Shown piece after piece: positions 50,660 to 59,560 of a stretch of DNA of 64,000 nt; the stretch's first letter is position 1, and every line of letters starts with the position of its first letter. Under the pieces are notes generated by a model that was not told the DNA's origin, ran no database searches, and saw nothing but the letters and a program-made list of their open reading frames with translations. The DNA lies in assembly GCF_002920575.1 (NCBI RefSeq), contig NZ_PQSQ01000030.1, forward strand, positions 1-64,000. Direction: 5' to 3'. The DNA is from Streptomyces sp. Ru73. Lineage in GTDB: Bacteria > Actinomycetota > Actinomycetes > Streptomycetales > Streptomycetaceae. The translations under genes were made by a program, and so were the position numbers.

Positions 50660-51361
50660 ATGCCCGCAGCGCGTGATTCCTTACTGGACGCCGCCTACGC
50701 GGCGCTCGAAGTGCGGCCCTGGGCAGGCGTCCGGATGGTGGATGTCGCCGCCGCTGCCGGAGTCTCCCGGCAGACGCTCTACAACGAGTTCGGCAGCAAG
50801 CAGGGGCTCGCGCGCGCCCTCGTGCGCCGGGAGACCGAGGGCTACCTGGCGGGCGTGGAGCGCATCCTGTCCCGGCCCGCCGGGGGAGTGCCGGCCGAGG
50901 ACGGGGAGGCCGCGGCCGGTGCGGGCGGCCCGGCCGCCGTGCCCGAGGAGGCGCCGGCCCGGCTGGCGGCCGCGGCCGACTGGACACTGCGTACCGCTAA
51001 GGCCAACCCCCTGGTACGGGCCGTGCTGACCGGCTGCTGGAACGAGCGGCTGCCCTCGCCCGCCGACCAGTCGCTCCCGCCGCCGGTGCCGGGGCCCCGT
51101 ACCGGCTTCCCCATGGCGCCGCCGCCGGTGGAGGCGCCGCTGCCCGGACCGAGCGAGCTGGTCGGCCGGTTCAGCGACCGGGCGGTGGCCGCGCTGGAGG
51201 CGGACTGGCCCAAGGAGGAGCTGACCGAGCTGGGCAGCGCGTGCACGGCGGCGGTCCGCCTCACACTCTCCTGCGTGGTCGCGCCCGCCGATCCCGAGGA
51301 GGTCGGGCGGCTGGTGCGCGGCGCGTTCGCGGGGCTGCCGCGGCATCCGGCCGGGCGCTGA
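50660..51361 (+). CDS. TetR-family transcriptional regulator
   Basis: A 233-residue TetR regulator. The helix-turn-helix is VRMVDVAAAAGVSRQTLYNE followed by FGSKQGLARAL. The ligand domain has a Pro/Gly-rich loop (about residues 140-165) and TLSCVVAPADPEEVGRLVRGAF at the end. GGGAGG is 5 bases before ATG 50660; ATG 50633 is in frame but lacks a site. Divergent from hisN with shared palindromes, convergent with the SMR exporter gene whose expression it may also affect. Confidence 0.9.
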   Translation: MPAARDSLLDAAYAALEVRPWAGVRMVDVAAAAGVSRQTLYNEFGSKQGLARALVRRETEGYLAGVERILSRPAGGVPAEDGEAAAGAGGPAAVPEEAPARLAAAADWTLRTAKANPLVRAVLTGCWNERLPSPADQSLPPPVPGPRTGFPMAPPPVEAPLPGPSELVGRFSDRAVAALEADWPKEELTELGSACTAAVRLTLSCVVAPADPEEVGRLVRGAFAGLPRHPAGR

Positions 51362-51383
51362 CCGCGGCCCGGCCGGTCAGTGC
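51355..51383. terminator. hairpin joining the stops of the TetR and SMR genes
   Basis: GCGCTGACCG (51355-51364) pairs with CGGTCAGTGC (51374-51383) with one G-T pair. Each arm contains the stop codon of one of the two convergent genes. Confidence 0.6.
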
Positions 51384-51700
51384 GCGGAGCCGGAGAACTG
51401 CAGCCCGATGGCGCCCGCGATCACCAGCGTGATCGAGACGATCTTCAGGGTCGACACCACGTCCCCGAGGAAGACCATGCCGTAGATCGCGGTGCCGGCC
51501 GCGCCCAGACCGGTCCACACCGCGTACGCCGGGCCCACGTCCAGCTTCTTCAGCGACAGCGTCAGCAGTCCGAAGCTGCCGAGTGCGAAGGCGCAGAAGG
51601 CGATCGTGGGCCACAGCCGGGTGAACCCGTGCGAGAGCTTCAGGCACACCGCGAAGCCCGTCTCCAACAGTCCCGCCACCACGACGAGCAGCCACGCCAT
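51377..51700 (-). CDS. small multidrug resistance (SMR) transporter, SugE/Gdx-like
   Basis: A 107-residue four-span SMR protein. The essential membrane glutamate is in VAGLLETGFAVCLKLS, and AYAVWTGLGAAGTAIYGM is typical of the SugE/Gdx branch, which exports guanidinium, rather than the EmrE/Qac drug branch. No guanidine riboswitch is recognisable upstream. ATG 51700; GGAGG lies about 7 bases before it. Convergent with the TetR gene. Confidence 0.9.
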   Translation of the reverse strand: MAWLLVVVAGLLETGFAVCLKLSHGFTRLWPTIAFCAFALGSFGLLTLSLKKLDVGPAYAVWTGLGAAGTAIYGMVFLGDVVSTLKIVSITLVIAGAIGLQFSGSAH

Positions 51701-51829
51701 CAGTTTGCCTCCGTGAGTCCGGCGACCGCTTCGCCCGTACTGAGAGCCCGTGCCTGATGTGATTATGCAGTTACCAGCGGCTCGCGGCAGGCACCTTTTC
51801 CCCGCCGGGCGCGGTGATGTGGCGGGCCG

Positions 51830-52840
51830 TCAGTCGCCCTCGCGCCGCTCCCGGGTGGCCAGCAGGCGCCGCAGCGAGTACAGCCGGGCCGGATCGGCGT
51901 GCCCTTCGGCGACCCATTGGTCCAGCGCACAGTCCGGCTCGTCGTGGCTGCAGGCGCGCGGGCAGTCGGCCGTGCCCGGCTCCAGGTCGGGGAAGGCGTG
52001 GATCACCCGCGAGGGGTCGATGTGGTGCAGCCCGAAGGAGCGCACGCCGGGCGTGTCGATCACCCAGCCGCCCGCCTCGTGCGGCAGCGGCAGGGCCAGC
52101 GCCGAGGTGGTGGTGTGCCGGCCGCGCCCGGTGACCGCGTTCACGTGCCCCGTGGCCCGCTTCCGCTCCGGTACCAGCGCGTTGACCAGCGTCGTCTTGC
52201 CCACGCCCGAGTGCCCCACGAAGGCCGTCATCCGGCCCGCCAGACGTTCGCGCACCCGGTCGGCGGCCGTGCCGTCGGCCAGCTCGTCGCGGTTGGTGAC
52301 GACGTACGGGACGCCGAGCGTGCCGTAGGACTCCAGCAGGGTGTCCGGCGGCGCCAGGTCGGACTTGGTGAGCACGAGCAGCGGCTCCAGGCCCGCGTCG
52401 TACGCGGCGACCAGGCACCGGTCGATCAGCCGGGGCCGCGGCTCGGGGTCGGCGAGGGCCGTGACGATCGCCAGCTGGTCGGCGTTGGCGACCACCACCC
52501 GCTCGAACGGGTCGTCGTCGTCCGCCGTGCGCCGCAGCACGGACGTGCGCGGCTGGACCCGGACGATGCGGGCGAGGGTGTCCTTGGCGCCGGAGAGGTC
52601 GCCGACGACCATGACCCGGTCGCCGACCACCACGCCCTTGCGGCCCAGCTCGCGCGCCTTCATCGCGGTGACCGTGCGGTCCTCGATCAGGCAGGTGATG
52701 CGGCCCCGGTCCACGGTGAGGACCAGGCCCTCGCTGGCGTCCTCGTGCTTGGGCCGGATGTTCGTACGCGGACGGTTGCCCTTGCGGTTGGGGCGGACCC
52801 GGACGTCGTCCTCGTCGGTGTGCTTGCCGTAGCGGCGCAT
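51830..52840 (-). CDS. rsgA: ribosome small-subunit GTPase RsgA
   Basis: A 336-residue circularly permuted GTPase that checks maturation of the 30S subunit. N-terminal OB fold (about 40-110), then permuted G motifs in the order TKSD (G4), GHSGVGKTTLVNAL (G1), DTPGVRSFGL (G3), and a C-terminal zinc domain CPRACSHDEPDCAL. The start is ATG 52840, 11 bases after the aroA stop; the pair aroA-rsgA is co-transcribed. The frame is open upstream within aroA but that part is not RsgA. Confidence 0.94.
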   Translation of the reverse strand: MRRYGKHTDEDDVRVRPNRKGNRPRTNIRPKHEDASEGLVLTVDRGRITCLIEDRTVTAMKARELGRKGVVVGDRVMVVGDLSGAKDTLARIVRVQPRTSVLRRTADDDDPFERVVVANADQLAIVTALADPEPRPRLIDRCLVAAYDAGLEPLLVLTKSDLAPPDTLLESYGTLGVPYVVTNRDELADGTAADRVRERLAGRMTAFVGHSGVGKTTLVNALVPERKRATGHVNAVTGRGRHTTTSALALPLPHEAGGWVIDTPGVRSFGLHHIDPSRVIHAFPDLEPGTADCPRACSHDEPDCALDQWVAEGHADPARLYSLRRLLATRERREGD

Positions 52841-52851
52841 GGCGTGGACTC

Positions 52852-54213
52852 TCAGGCTCTCCGGGCGGTGGCCGCCGCGGGACTGAGCATGTCCGTCCAC
52901 ATCTCGGGGAAGTCCGGCAGGGTCTTGGCCGTGGTGGCGACGTTCTCCACCTCGACGCCGTCGACGGCCAGCCCGATGATCGCGCCCGCGGTGGCCATGC
53001 GGTGGTCGTCGTAGGTGTGGAACACGCCGCCGTGCAGCGGGCGCGGCCGGATGCGCAGCCCGTCGGCGGTCTCGGTGACGTCGCCGCCCAGGCCGTTGAT
53101 CTCCTTGGTGAGCGCCGCGAGCCGGTCGGTCTCGTGCAGCCGCAGGTGCGCGACGCCGCGCAGTACGGACTCGGAGTCCGCGAGGGCCGCGACGGCCGCG
53201 ATGCCCGGGGTCAGCTCGCCGACCTCGCCCAGGTCGATGTCGATGCCGTGGATCCGGCCGCTGCCGGTGAAGGTGAGGCCCTGCTCGGTCAGCTCGCAGG
53301 AACCGCCCATTTCGGTGAAGATCTCGCGCAGCGCGTCGCCCGGCTGAGTGGTGTGCTCGGGCCAGTCGGGGATGGTGACCCGGCCGCCGGTGACCAGCGC
53401 GGCCGCCAGGAACGGCTGGGCGTTGGACAGGTCGGGCTCGACGACCAGGTCGCGGCCGAGCAGCGCGCCCGGGGTGACCCGCCAGACGTTCGGCTCCCCG
53501 CCGGACTCCGGGGTGTCCACCTGCGCGCCGGCGGTCCGCAGCATGTCCACGGTCATCCGGATGTGCGGCATGGACGGCAGCGTCTCGCCGACGTGCCGCA
53601 CCTCCACGCCCTGGTTGAAGCGCGGCGCCGACAGCAGCAGCGCGCTGACGAACTGCGAGGAGGAGGACGCGTCGATCTCGACCCGGCCGCCGTCCAGCCC
53701 GCCGCTGCCGTGCACGGTCATCGGGAGGGCGCCGCGGTTGTCGTCGTCGATGCGTGCGCCGAGGGCGCGCAGGCCGTCGATCACGCCGCCCAGCGGACGC
53801 TCGTACGACCGGGGGTCGCCGTCGAAGCGGATCGGGCCGTCGGCCAGCGTCGCGACCGGCGGCAGGAAGCGCATGACCGTGCCGGCGTTGCCCACGTCCA
53901 CGGTGGCCGGGCCGCGCAGCCCGGCGGGGATCACGCGCCACGCCTCACCGCCGCCCGGCTCCCCGGCCGGGTCGGAGCTGGAGGAGATGGTCTCCTCGAT
54001 GCCCACGCCCATGGTGCGCAGCGCCTGCGCCATCAGGAGGGTGTCGCGGGAGCGCAGCGGGCGGCGCAGCCAGCCGGGTTCGGAGGAGAGGGCGGCCAGG
54101 ACCAGGCCACGGTTGGTGACCGACTTGGACCCGGGCACGGTGACGGTCGCGTCGACCGCCCCGGGCGCGGTGGGGGCTGGCCAGAGGGCGGAGTGTGCGG
54201 GGCTCTCGGTCAT
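52852..54213 (-). CDS. aroA: 3-phosphoshikimate 1-carboxyvinyltransferase (EPSP synthase) AroA
   Basis: A 453-residue EPSP synthase of the shikimate pathway. Motifs: [17 protein letters not shown] (near residue 30), [34 protein letters not shown] and [19 protein letters not shown] 54213 is preferred to GTG 54222. First gene of the aroA-rsgA unit. The stretch 54214-54337 upstream has an AT-richer patch (CATTTGATCAAGATC on the minus strand) that may hold the promoter. Confidence 0.95.
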   Translation of the reverse strand: MTESPAHSALWPAPTAPGAVDATVTVPGSKSVTNRGLVLAALSSEPGWLRRPLRSRDTLLMAQALRTMGVGIEETISSSSDPAGEPGGGEAWRVIPAGLRGPATVDVGNAGTVMRFLPPVATLADGPIRFDGDPRSYERPLGGVIDGLRALGARIDDDNRGALPMTVHGSGGLDGGRVEIDASSSSQFVSALLLSAPRFNQGVEVRHVGETLPSMPHIRMTVDMLRTAGAQVDTPESGGEPNVWRVTPGALLGRDLVVEPDLSNAQPFLAAALVTGGRVTIPDWPEHTTQPGDALREIFTEMGGSCELTEQGLTFTGSGRIHGIDIDLGEVGELTPGIAAVAALADSESVLRGVAHLRLHETDRLAALTKEINGLGGDVTETADGLRIRPRPLHGGVFHTYDDHRMATAGAIIGLAVDGVEVENVATTAKTLPDFPEMWTDMLSPAAATARRA

Positions 54214-54337
54214 GCAGCTCACTTTAATGGCTCACCAGAGGTGCGGATCTTGATCAAATGGGTCGCAACCTGTACGAAACATGGCACTGGTAAAGCAACA
54301 GTGCGCGGACCGCCCGGCCGCACCCCGCGGGTTCGGC

Positions 54338-55054
54338 TCACAGGTTGAGCAGCCAGCGGCCGCCGCCGATGAGTGAGCAGAGCGTCACCACGTGGAAGAG
54401 GCCCAGCCAGACGGCGGCCGGCACGTTCGTCAGCCGCGCCAGCTGGTCCGGGTCGGAGTCCACCTGTCCTCCGGAGCGCCGCCGCTTGCTCTGGATCTCG
54501 AACGGCGGCCGCACCCCGCCCAGCAGCAGGAACCACACCACCGCGTACGCGAACGCCGCCTGCACCTCCGCCGTGGTCAGCCAGGAGACCAGGAAGAAGG
54601 CCGCACCGGCCAGCACCACCGTCAGCACGCCGTACGCGTTCCGGGTCATCACCAGCATCGCCAGCAGCAGGGCCGTCGCGCCCCACAGCAGCGCCGTGAT
54701 GTGCCCGGCGGCGAGCAGCGCGGCCCCGGCCAGGCCGAGCAACGAGGGGGCGATGTAGCCCGCCGCCGCGGTCAGGATCATGCCGAGGCCGTGCGGCTTG
54801 CCGCGGCTGACGGTCAGCCCCGAGGTGTCGGAGTGCAGACGGATGCCGTCCAGCTTCCGGCCGGTCAGCAGGGCCACGAGGCCGTGCCCGCCCTCGTGCG
54901 CGATGGTGATGGCGTTACGGGCCATCCGCCAGGCGCCGTAGGGGACCACCACCGCCAGGGCGACGAGGCCGGTGACCACGACCAGCCACAGGGACGGATC
55001 GGGCTGGGTGGCGAAAACCCGGTCCCATACGTCGGTGATGTGATCCGTGTCCAT
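54338..55054 (-). CDS. M50-like membrane metallopeptidase
   Basis: A 238-residue integral membrane protein with about six spans and the zinc motif HEGGH (in ITIAHEGGHGLVALLTG, near residue 60). HSDTSGLTVSRGKPHGLG and ILTAAAGYIAPSLLGL resemble site-2-type proteases of the M50 superfamily. The third metal ligand (usually D in an LDG-like motif) is not obvious, so activity is uncertain. ATG 55054 follows GGGGAGAG closely. Divergent from the SRAP gene. Confidence 0.87.
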   Translation of the reverse strand: MDTDHITDVWDRVFATQPDPSLWLVVVTGLVALAVVVPYGAWRMARNAITIAHEGGHGLVALLTGRKLDGIRLHSDTSGLTVSRGKPHGLGMILTAAAGYIAPSLLGLAGAALLAAGHITALLWGATALLLAMLVMTRNAYGVLTVVLAGAAFFLVSWLTTAEVQAAFAYAVVWFLLLGGVRPPFEIQSKRRRSGGQVDSDPDQLARLTNVPAAVWLGLFHVVTLCSLIGGGRWLLNL

Positions 55055-55089
55055 CTCTCCCCTAGGTGTGGCGTGGCACTGTGGCATAC

Positions 55090-55908
55090 ATGTGCGGACG
55101 GTATGCGGCGAGCAGGCGGCCCGAGGATCTGGTGGGGATCTTCGAGGTCGAGAAGTGGGAGCCCGAGGAGACCCTCGCTCCCGACTGGAATGTCGCCCCC
55201 ACCAAGAACGTCTACGCGGTGCTCGAACGCCCCGTCAAAGACGCGGATGACCGGCGTCCGGTTCGCCAGCTGCGGCCACTGAAGTGGGGCCTGGTGCCGT
55301 CGTGGGCAAAATCACCCGACGTCGGCGTGAAGATGATCAACGCCAGGGCGGAGACGGTCCACGAGAAGCCGTCCTTCCGCAAGCCCTTCGCGGCCCGCCG
55401 CTGCCTGCTGCCCGGCGACGGCTACTTCGAGTGGGTGACCGGCGCGGGGGAGCGGCAGCTGGAGGAGCAGGGACGCAAGAAGCGGCCCCGCAAGCAGCCG
55501 TACTTCGTCACCCCGGCCGACGGCTCCGTGATGGCGATGGCCGGGCTGTACGAGTTCTGGCGCGACCCGACGCTGCCCCCGGACCACCCGCAGGCCTGGT
55601 GGGCGACCTGCTCCGTGGTCACCACCGCCGCCGAGACCACGCCGCTGGCCGGCGCGTCCGGCGGCCCCGGCCCGCAGTCGCTCGCCGACATCCACCCCCG
55701 GATGCCGCTGGTCCTGCCGCCGGACCGCTGGGACGCCTGGCTGAACCCGGCCACCACGGACGTCGAGGAGCTGCGCGAGCTGCTCGCGCCGCCGCCCGCC
55801 GGGATGATGCGTGCCTACCCGGTCTCCACCGAGGTCAGCAACGTCCGCAACAACAGCCCCGAGCTCGTGAAGGAGCTGCCCGCGCCGGAGGAGGAAACGC
55901 TCTTCTGA
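55090..55908 (+). CDS. SRAP-domain (YedK/HMCES-like) abasic-site DNA-crosslinking protein
   Basis: A 272-residue SOS-response-associated-peptidase protein. The protein begins MCGRYA, so Cys2 becomes the N-terminal residue that attaches covalently to abasic sites. NARAETVHEKPSFRKPF (catalytic Asn and Glu), CLLPGDGYFEW, and IHPRMPLVLPPDRWDAWL (catalytic His) complete the active site. Longer upstream frames must be wrong because they would bury Cys2. It protects abasic sites in single-stranded DNA during replication. Divergent from the M50-like gene. Confidence 0.94.
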   Translation: MCGRYAASRRPEDLVGIFEVEKWEPEETLAPDWNVAPTKNVYAVLERPVKDADDRRPVRQLRPLKWGLVPSWAKSPDVGVKMINARAETVHEKPSFRKPFAARRCLLPGDGYFEWVTGAGERQLEEQGRKKRPRKQPYFVTPADGSVMAMAGLYEFWRDPTLPPDHPQAWWATCSVVTTAAETTPLAGASGGPGPQSLADIHPRMPLVLPPDRWDAWLNPATTDVEELRELLAPPPAGMMRAYPVSTEVSNVRNNSPELVKELPAPEEETLF

Positions 55909-55916
55909 CCGGCCGC

Positions 55917-55939
55917 CGGCCCGTCCAGCGGGCCGGCCG
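55917..55939 (+). terminator. terminator after the SRAP gene
   Basis: GCCGGCCCG (55917-55925) and CGGGCCGGC (55931-55939), a perfect 9-bp stem 9 bases after the stop and 15 bases before the next start. Confidence 0.72.
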
Positions 55940-55954
55940 GGGCAGGATGGCCCC

Positions 55955-56590
55955 ATGAGTGAGAGCGAGACGGTCGGCACACCGGCGGGCGACGCCCGGA
56001 TCACCTGGCACGAGGCGCAGGGCACGGCCCGCTCCGTGCTCGCCGTGAGCCACGGGGCCGGCGGCGGCATCGAGGCACGGGACCTGGCGGCGCTGGCCGC
56101 GTCGCTCCCGGAGCGCGGCGTCACCGTGGCCCTCGTGGAGCAGCCCTGGCGGGTGGCGGGCAAGAAGCTGGCGCCCGCGCCGAAGACCCTGGACACGGCC
56201 TGGACGGCCCTGTGGCCCGCGCTGCGGAAGCCCGGCCTGCCGGTGGTCGCGGGCGGGCGCAGTGCCGGGGCGCGGGTGGCCTGCCGTACGGCGCGGGAGC
56301 TGGGCGCGCACGCCGTCCTCGCCCTCAGCTTCCCGTTGCACCCGCCGGGCAGGCCCGAGAAGTCCCGAGCCGAGGAGCTGACGGGTGCCGGCGTGCCCAC
56401 GCTGGTGATCCAGGGCGGCCGTGACCCCTTCGGACGCCCCGAGGAGTTCCCGGGCGGCACGGAGATCGTCGAGGTGCCGCACGCCGATCACGGCTTCGCG
56501 GTGCCGAAGAAGGCGCCCATCGGCCAGGACGAGGCCCTCATGCTGATCGTGGAGGCCGCCGCCGAGTGGCTGGTCGGGCTGCCGGACTGA
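55955..56590 (+). CDS. alpha/beta-hydrolase (KANL3/Tex30, dienelactone-hydrolase-like)
   Basis: A 211-residue alpha/beta-hydrolase. AVSHGAGGGIEARDL is the oxyanion-side loop, GGRSAGARVACR the nucleophile elbow with Ser, VIQGGRDPFG carries the acid Asp and HADHGFAVPK the catalytic His. ATG 55955 follows CAGGAT (55942-55947) by 7 bases, so a leaderless transcript is likely. Substrate unknown. It immediately precedes sigR in streptomycetes but is separated by the SigR-type promoter. Confidence 0.9.
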   Translation: MSESETVGTPAGDARITWHEAQGTARSVLAVSHGAGGGIEARDLAALAASLPERGVTVALVEQPWRVAGKKLAPAPKTLDTAWTALWPALRKPGLPVVAGGRSAGARVACRTARELGAHAVLALSFPLHPPGRPEKSRAEELTGAGVPTLVIQGGRDPFGRPEEFPGGTEIVEVPHADHGFAVPKKAPIGQDEALMLIVEAAAEWLVGLPD

Positions 56591-56615
56591 TCCCGCGCGA
56601 CCCCGTTCCGGGTGC

Positions 56616-56642
56616 GGGAATGCCCGGCGGTCCTCCTCTGTT
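56616..56642 (+). promoter_or_regulatory. sigma-R autoregulatory promoter of sigR (sigRp2-like)
   Basis: GGGAAT (56616-56621), 18 bases, GTT (56640-56642): a perfect SigR consensus. Transcripts from here include an in-frame upstream ATG (56698, with GGGAG 8 bases before it) that would add 56 residues to the sigma factor. Confidence 0.9.
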
Positions 56643-56865
56643 GTGCGTGGCGTAGGCAGCCACGTATTGGCACGCACGAGGAATGGGAGTCCACCGCATG
56701 GGGATCGCATGCCCGGCCCGACCGCAGGGTCCGACCTGGACGGTGCCGCAGGCACAGGTCCAGCCGGGACGCCACGTCACGGCCGGAGCGGCGGTGGTAC
56801 CGGATCGTCGTCTATTCTCCGATTCGAGCGGGTCCGCATCCGGATCCGGCACGGTGTTGGAGGAG

Positions 56866-57588
56866 GTGGGTCCGGTCACCGGTACCGACGCAGGGACCGA
56901 CGGCACGGCACAAGCACGCAACGAGGACCAGGCGGAGGCTGCCCGCACGCGGACGACGGGCGAGTCGGAGGCCGAGCGCAATGCGCGCTTCGAGCGCGAC
57001 GCGCTGACCTTCCTGGACCAGATGTACTCCGCAGCCCTGCGCATGACGCGCAATCCGGCGGACGCGGAAGACCTGGTGCAGGAGACGTATGCCAAGGCGT
57101 ACGCGTCCTTCCACCAGTTCCGTGAGGGCACCAACCTCAAGGCCTGGCTGTACCGCATCCTGACCAATACCTTCATCAACTCCTACCGCAAGAAGCAGCG
57201 GGAGCCGCAGCGCAGCGCGGCCGAGGAGATCGAGGACTGGCAGCTGGCGCGCGCCGAGTCGCACATGTCCACCGGTCTGCGCTCAGCGGAGTCGCAGGCG
57301 CTGGACCACCTGCCGGACTCGGACGTGAAGGAGGCCCTGCAGGCGATTCCCGAGGAATTCCGTATAGCGGTCTATCTCGCGGACGTAGAGGGCTTTGCGT
57401 ACAAGGAGATCGCCGACATCATGGGAACCCCCATCGGCACGGTGATGTCCCGCCTGCACCGTGGCCGCCGGCAGCTGCGCGGCATGCTGGAGGACTACGC
57501 CCGGGACCGCGGGCTGGTCCCGGCCGGAGCGGGTGCTGCGGCTACGTCGGCGAAGCAGCCGCACGATCGGAAAGGCTCGGCATCATGA
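56866..57588 (+). CDS. sigR: thiol-stress ECF-type sigma factor SigR
   Basis: A 240-residue group 4 sigma factor. Region 2 spans about residues 40-105 ([49 protein letters not shown]). Region 4 spans about 150-205 ([36 protein letters not shown]). The GTG at 56866 gives the short stable form beginning [10 protein letters not shown], and an in-frame ATG at 56698 gives the longer form known as sigma-R-prime, made from the stress-induced promoter. A TATTCT at 56813 may be the -10 of the constitutive promoter. It overlaps rsrA by ATGA. Direct targets in this window: moeZ, mrx and itself. Confidence 0.96.
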   Translation: MGPVTGTDAGTDGTAQARNEDQAEAARTRTTGESEAERNARFERDALTFLDQMYSAALRMTRNPADAEDLVQETYAKAYASFHQFREGTNLKAWLYRILTNTFINSYRKKQREPQRSAAEEIEDWQLARAESHMSTGLRSAESQALDHLPDSDVKEALQAIPEEFRIAVYLADVEGFAYKEIADIMGTPIGTVMSRLHRGRRQLRGMLEDYARDRGLVPAGAGAAATSAKQPHDRKGSAS

Positions 57589-57965
57589 GCTGCGGAGACC
57601 CGCACGAGACGGACTGCTCCGAGGTCCTTGACCACCTGTACGAGTATCTCGACCGCGAGATGCCGGACGGGGAGTGCACCAAGTTCGAGGAGCACTTCGA
57701 CGAGTGCTCGCCCTGCCTGGAGAAGTACGGCCTGGAGCAGGCCGTGAAGAAGCTCGTGAAGCGCTGCTGCGGCCACGACGACGTCCCCGCCGACCTGCGG
57801 TCGAAGGTCATGGGGCGGATCGAGCTCATCCGGGCCGGCGAGACCGTGCCCGAGAAGAGCGTGCTGGAGCAGGCCCAGCAGGAGTCCGGCGCAGCGGAGG
57901 GGCCGGGCCATCAGCCCGGTCCGACCGACGCCGATGCACCCACCGAGGCCGCACGCGCCGAATAG
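57585..57965 (+). CDS. rsrA: redox-sensing zinc anti-sigma factor RsrA
   Basis: A 126-residue ZAS-family anti-sigma factor that holds SigR until oxidised. Zinc and redox ligands are intact: Cys11, His37, Cys41 and Cys44 in HFDECSPC, plus Cys3, Cys31, and the Cys61-Cys62 pair. Oxidation forms a Cys11-Cys44-type disulfide, releases zinc and frees SigR. It has a longer, disordered C-terminal tail (after residue 95) than the 105-residue S. coelicolor protein. Start overlaps the sigR stop (ATGA). Confidence 0.95.
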   Translation: MSCGDPHETDCSEVLDHLYEYLDREMPDGECTKFEEHFDECSPCLEKYGLEQAVKKLVKRCCGHDDVPADLRSKVMGRIELIRAGETVPEKSVLEQAQQESGAAEGPGHQPGPTDADAPTEAARAE

Positions 57966-58090
57966 CGCGCCGGATCACTCCATCGGGTGAGGGCGGGCGC
58001 GCGAGCCCCGCCCAATCCGCCGATGCGCCCGCACGCGCCGCCGACGCCTTCTAAGCTCACCGGATCCGGGAGCCGTGGGGAGGAGGCGCC

Positions 58091-59560
58091 ATGCGGCAGC
58101 TGCCCGTGGCCGCGTACGCGTACATCGGAGGTGCCGTAGGGGCGGCGGCCGCCTGTGCCGCCCCCGCCGTCCTGCCCGCAGCGGGCACCCCCTGGCCCAC
58201 CGTGGCCCTGCTCGCCGTGCTCTACGCCGCCTGCGAGCGCATCCGGGACTGCCCGCTGACCCGCACGCTCACCCGGGCCAGGTCCCGCCCCGGCGGCGCA
58301 CCCGGATACCGCGACGGCATGCCGCCCCGGTGGGGCTGCCCCGTGCTGCTCGCCGGGGTCTTCCTGCTGCCGCCGGCGGCAGCGGCGCTGGTCGCGCTGC
58401 CGGGCGCGCTGCTCGCCCCCACCGAGGAGCGCTCGGCCACCGCGCGCCGCGTCTGGCACGCCGCCGAGCTGGCGCTGGCCGCCCGGGCAGCCGCGCAGGT
58501 CTTCGGCGCGGGCGGCAGCCGGGCCGTGCTCACCCCCGAGTTCCCCTGGGCGCTGCTGCCCGCAGCGGCGGCCACCGCGGTCTTCTGCACCGTCCTCGCG
58601 GCGCTGGACGGCGGCGTCCTGATCGCCGCCGAGCGGCACCCCGCGCGCACCGCCTGGCGCGGCCTGCTGCTCCGCTCGCTCGCCCCGCACCTGGTGCACG
58701 GCCTGGCCGGACTGATGATGGCCGTCCTCTGGCGCAGCTCGTACGGCCCGCCGGCGGCCCTGCTCGTCCTGCTGCCCATGTACATCTCCTGCTGGGTCTT
58801 CGCGCAGTACCACCGCGAACGCGCGGCCCACCAGGCCACCATCCGCGCCCTCGTGCAGGCCGTCGACCTCAAGGACCGCTACACCCGCGGGCACAGCGAG
58901 CGCGTCGGCCGCGCCTCCGTCATGATCGCCCGCGAGCTCGGCATGTCCGAGGACCGCCTCGAAGTGATCCGCTTCGCCGGCATCCTGCACGACGTCGGCA
59001 AGCTCGGGGTGCCCACCCGGCTGCTGCGCAAGGACGGCCCGCTCACCCCCGAGGAGCGCCGCGTCATCGAGCTCCATCCGGAGTACGGCCACGAGATCGT
59101 CCGTGGGATCGGCTTCCTCGGCGAGGCCAGGGCCGCGATCCTGCACCACCACGAACGGATGGACGGCAAGGGCTACCCCTACGGCCTGCGGGGACGGGAG
59201 ATCCCCGAATTCGCCCGGGTGGTCGCGGTCGCCGACGCCTTCGACGCGATGACCTCCACCCGCTCCTACCGCCGCGCCCGCCCGGTCGCCGCCGCCGTCG
59301 CCGAGCTGCGCCGCAGCGCGGGCGCCCAGCTCGACCCGCGCATGGTCCGGGCCCTGGTAGCCGCGCTCGCCCGGCACGGCTGGCAGCCCGGGGTCGTGAC
59401 AGCGGGCGCGGACGGACCCGCCGCGCCGGCCGCGCGCCCGGCGCGCGTCCCCCTCCGCAGGCGCCCCGACACACCGGACGCCGTGCCCCCGCACGGTACG
59501 GCCGCCGTCCCGGGCACCGCGGCCGCCCCGCGGCCCGGGTCCGCCGGCGGTGAGCGGTGA
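58091..59560 (+). CDS. membrane HD-GYP domain protein (putative cyclic-di-GMP phosphodiesterase)
   Basis: A 489-residue protein with about seven N-terminal spans (to residue 240) and a complete HD-GYP domain (about 255-430): YTRGHSERVGRASVMIAREL, FAGILHDVGKLGVP, HPEYGHEIV, HHHERMDGKGYPYGL, VVAVADAFDAMTS. All metal-binding His and Asp residues and the GYP motif are present, so cyclic-di-GMP hydrolysis is plausible. GGGGAGGAGGCGCC precedes ATG 58091. The stop overlaps the start of the next gene (GTGA). Developmental signalling in streptomycetes runs through this nucleotide. Confidence 0.92.
   Translation: MRQLPVAAYAYIGGAVGAAAACAAPAVLPAAGTPWPTVALLAVLYAACERIRDCPLTRTLTRARSRPGGAPGYRDGMPPRWGCPVLLAGVFLLPPAAAALVALPGALLAPTEERSATARRVWHAAELALAARAAAQVFGAGGSRAVLTPEFPWALLPAAAATAVFCTVLAALDGGVLIAAERHPARTAWRGLLLRSLAPHLVHGLAGLMMAVLWRSSYGPPAALLVLLPMYISCWVFAQYHRERAAHQATIRALVQAVDLKDRYTRGHSERVGRASVMIARELGMSEDRLEVIRFAGILHDVGKLGVPTRLLRKDGPLTPEERRVIELHPEYGHEIVRGIGFLGEARAAILHHHERMDGKGYPYGLRGREIPEFARVVAVADAFDAMTSTRSYRRARPVAAAVAELRRSAGAQLDPRMVRALVAALARHGWQPGVVTAGADGPAAPAARPARVPLRRRPDTPDAVPPHGTAAVPGTAAAPRPGSAGGER

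Noticed and set aside
51701..51829. Guanidine riboswitch before the SugE-like gene
   Set aside because: I looked for the ykkC aptamer core and tandem ACGR-loop hairpins on the minus strand; only isolated ACGG words are present, without the stems.
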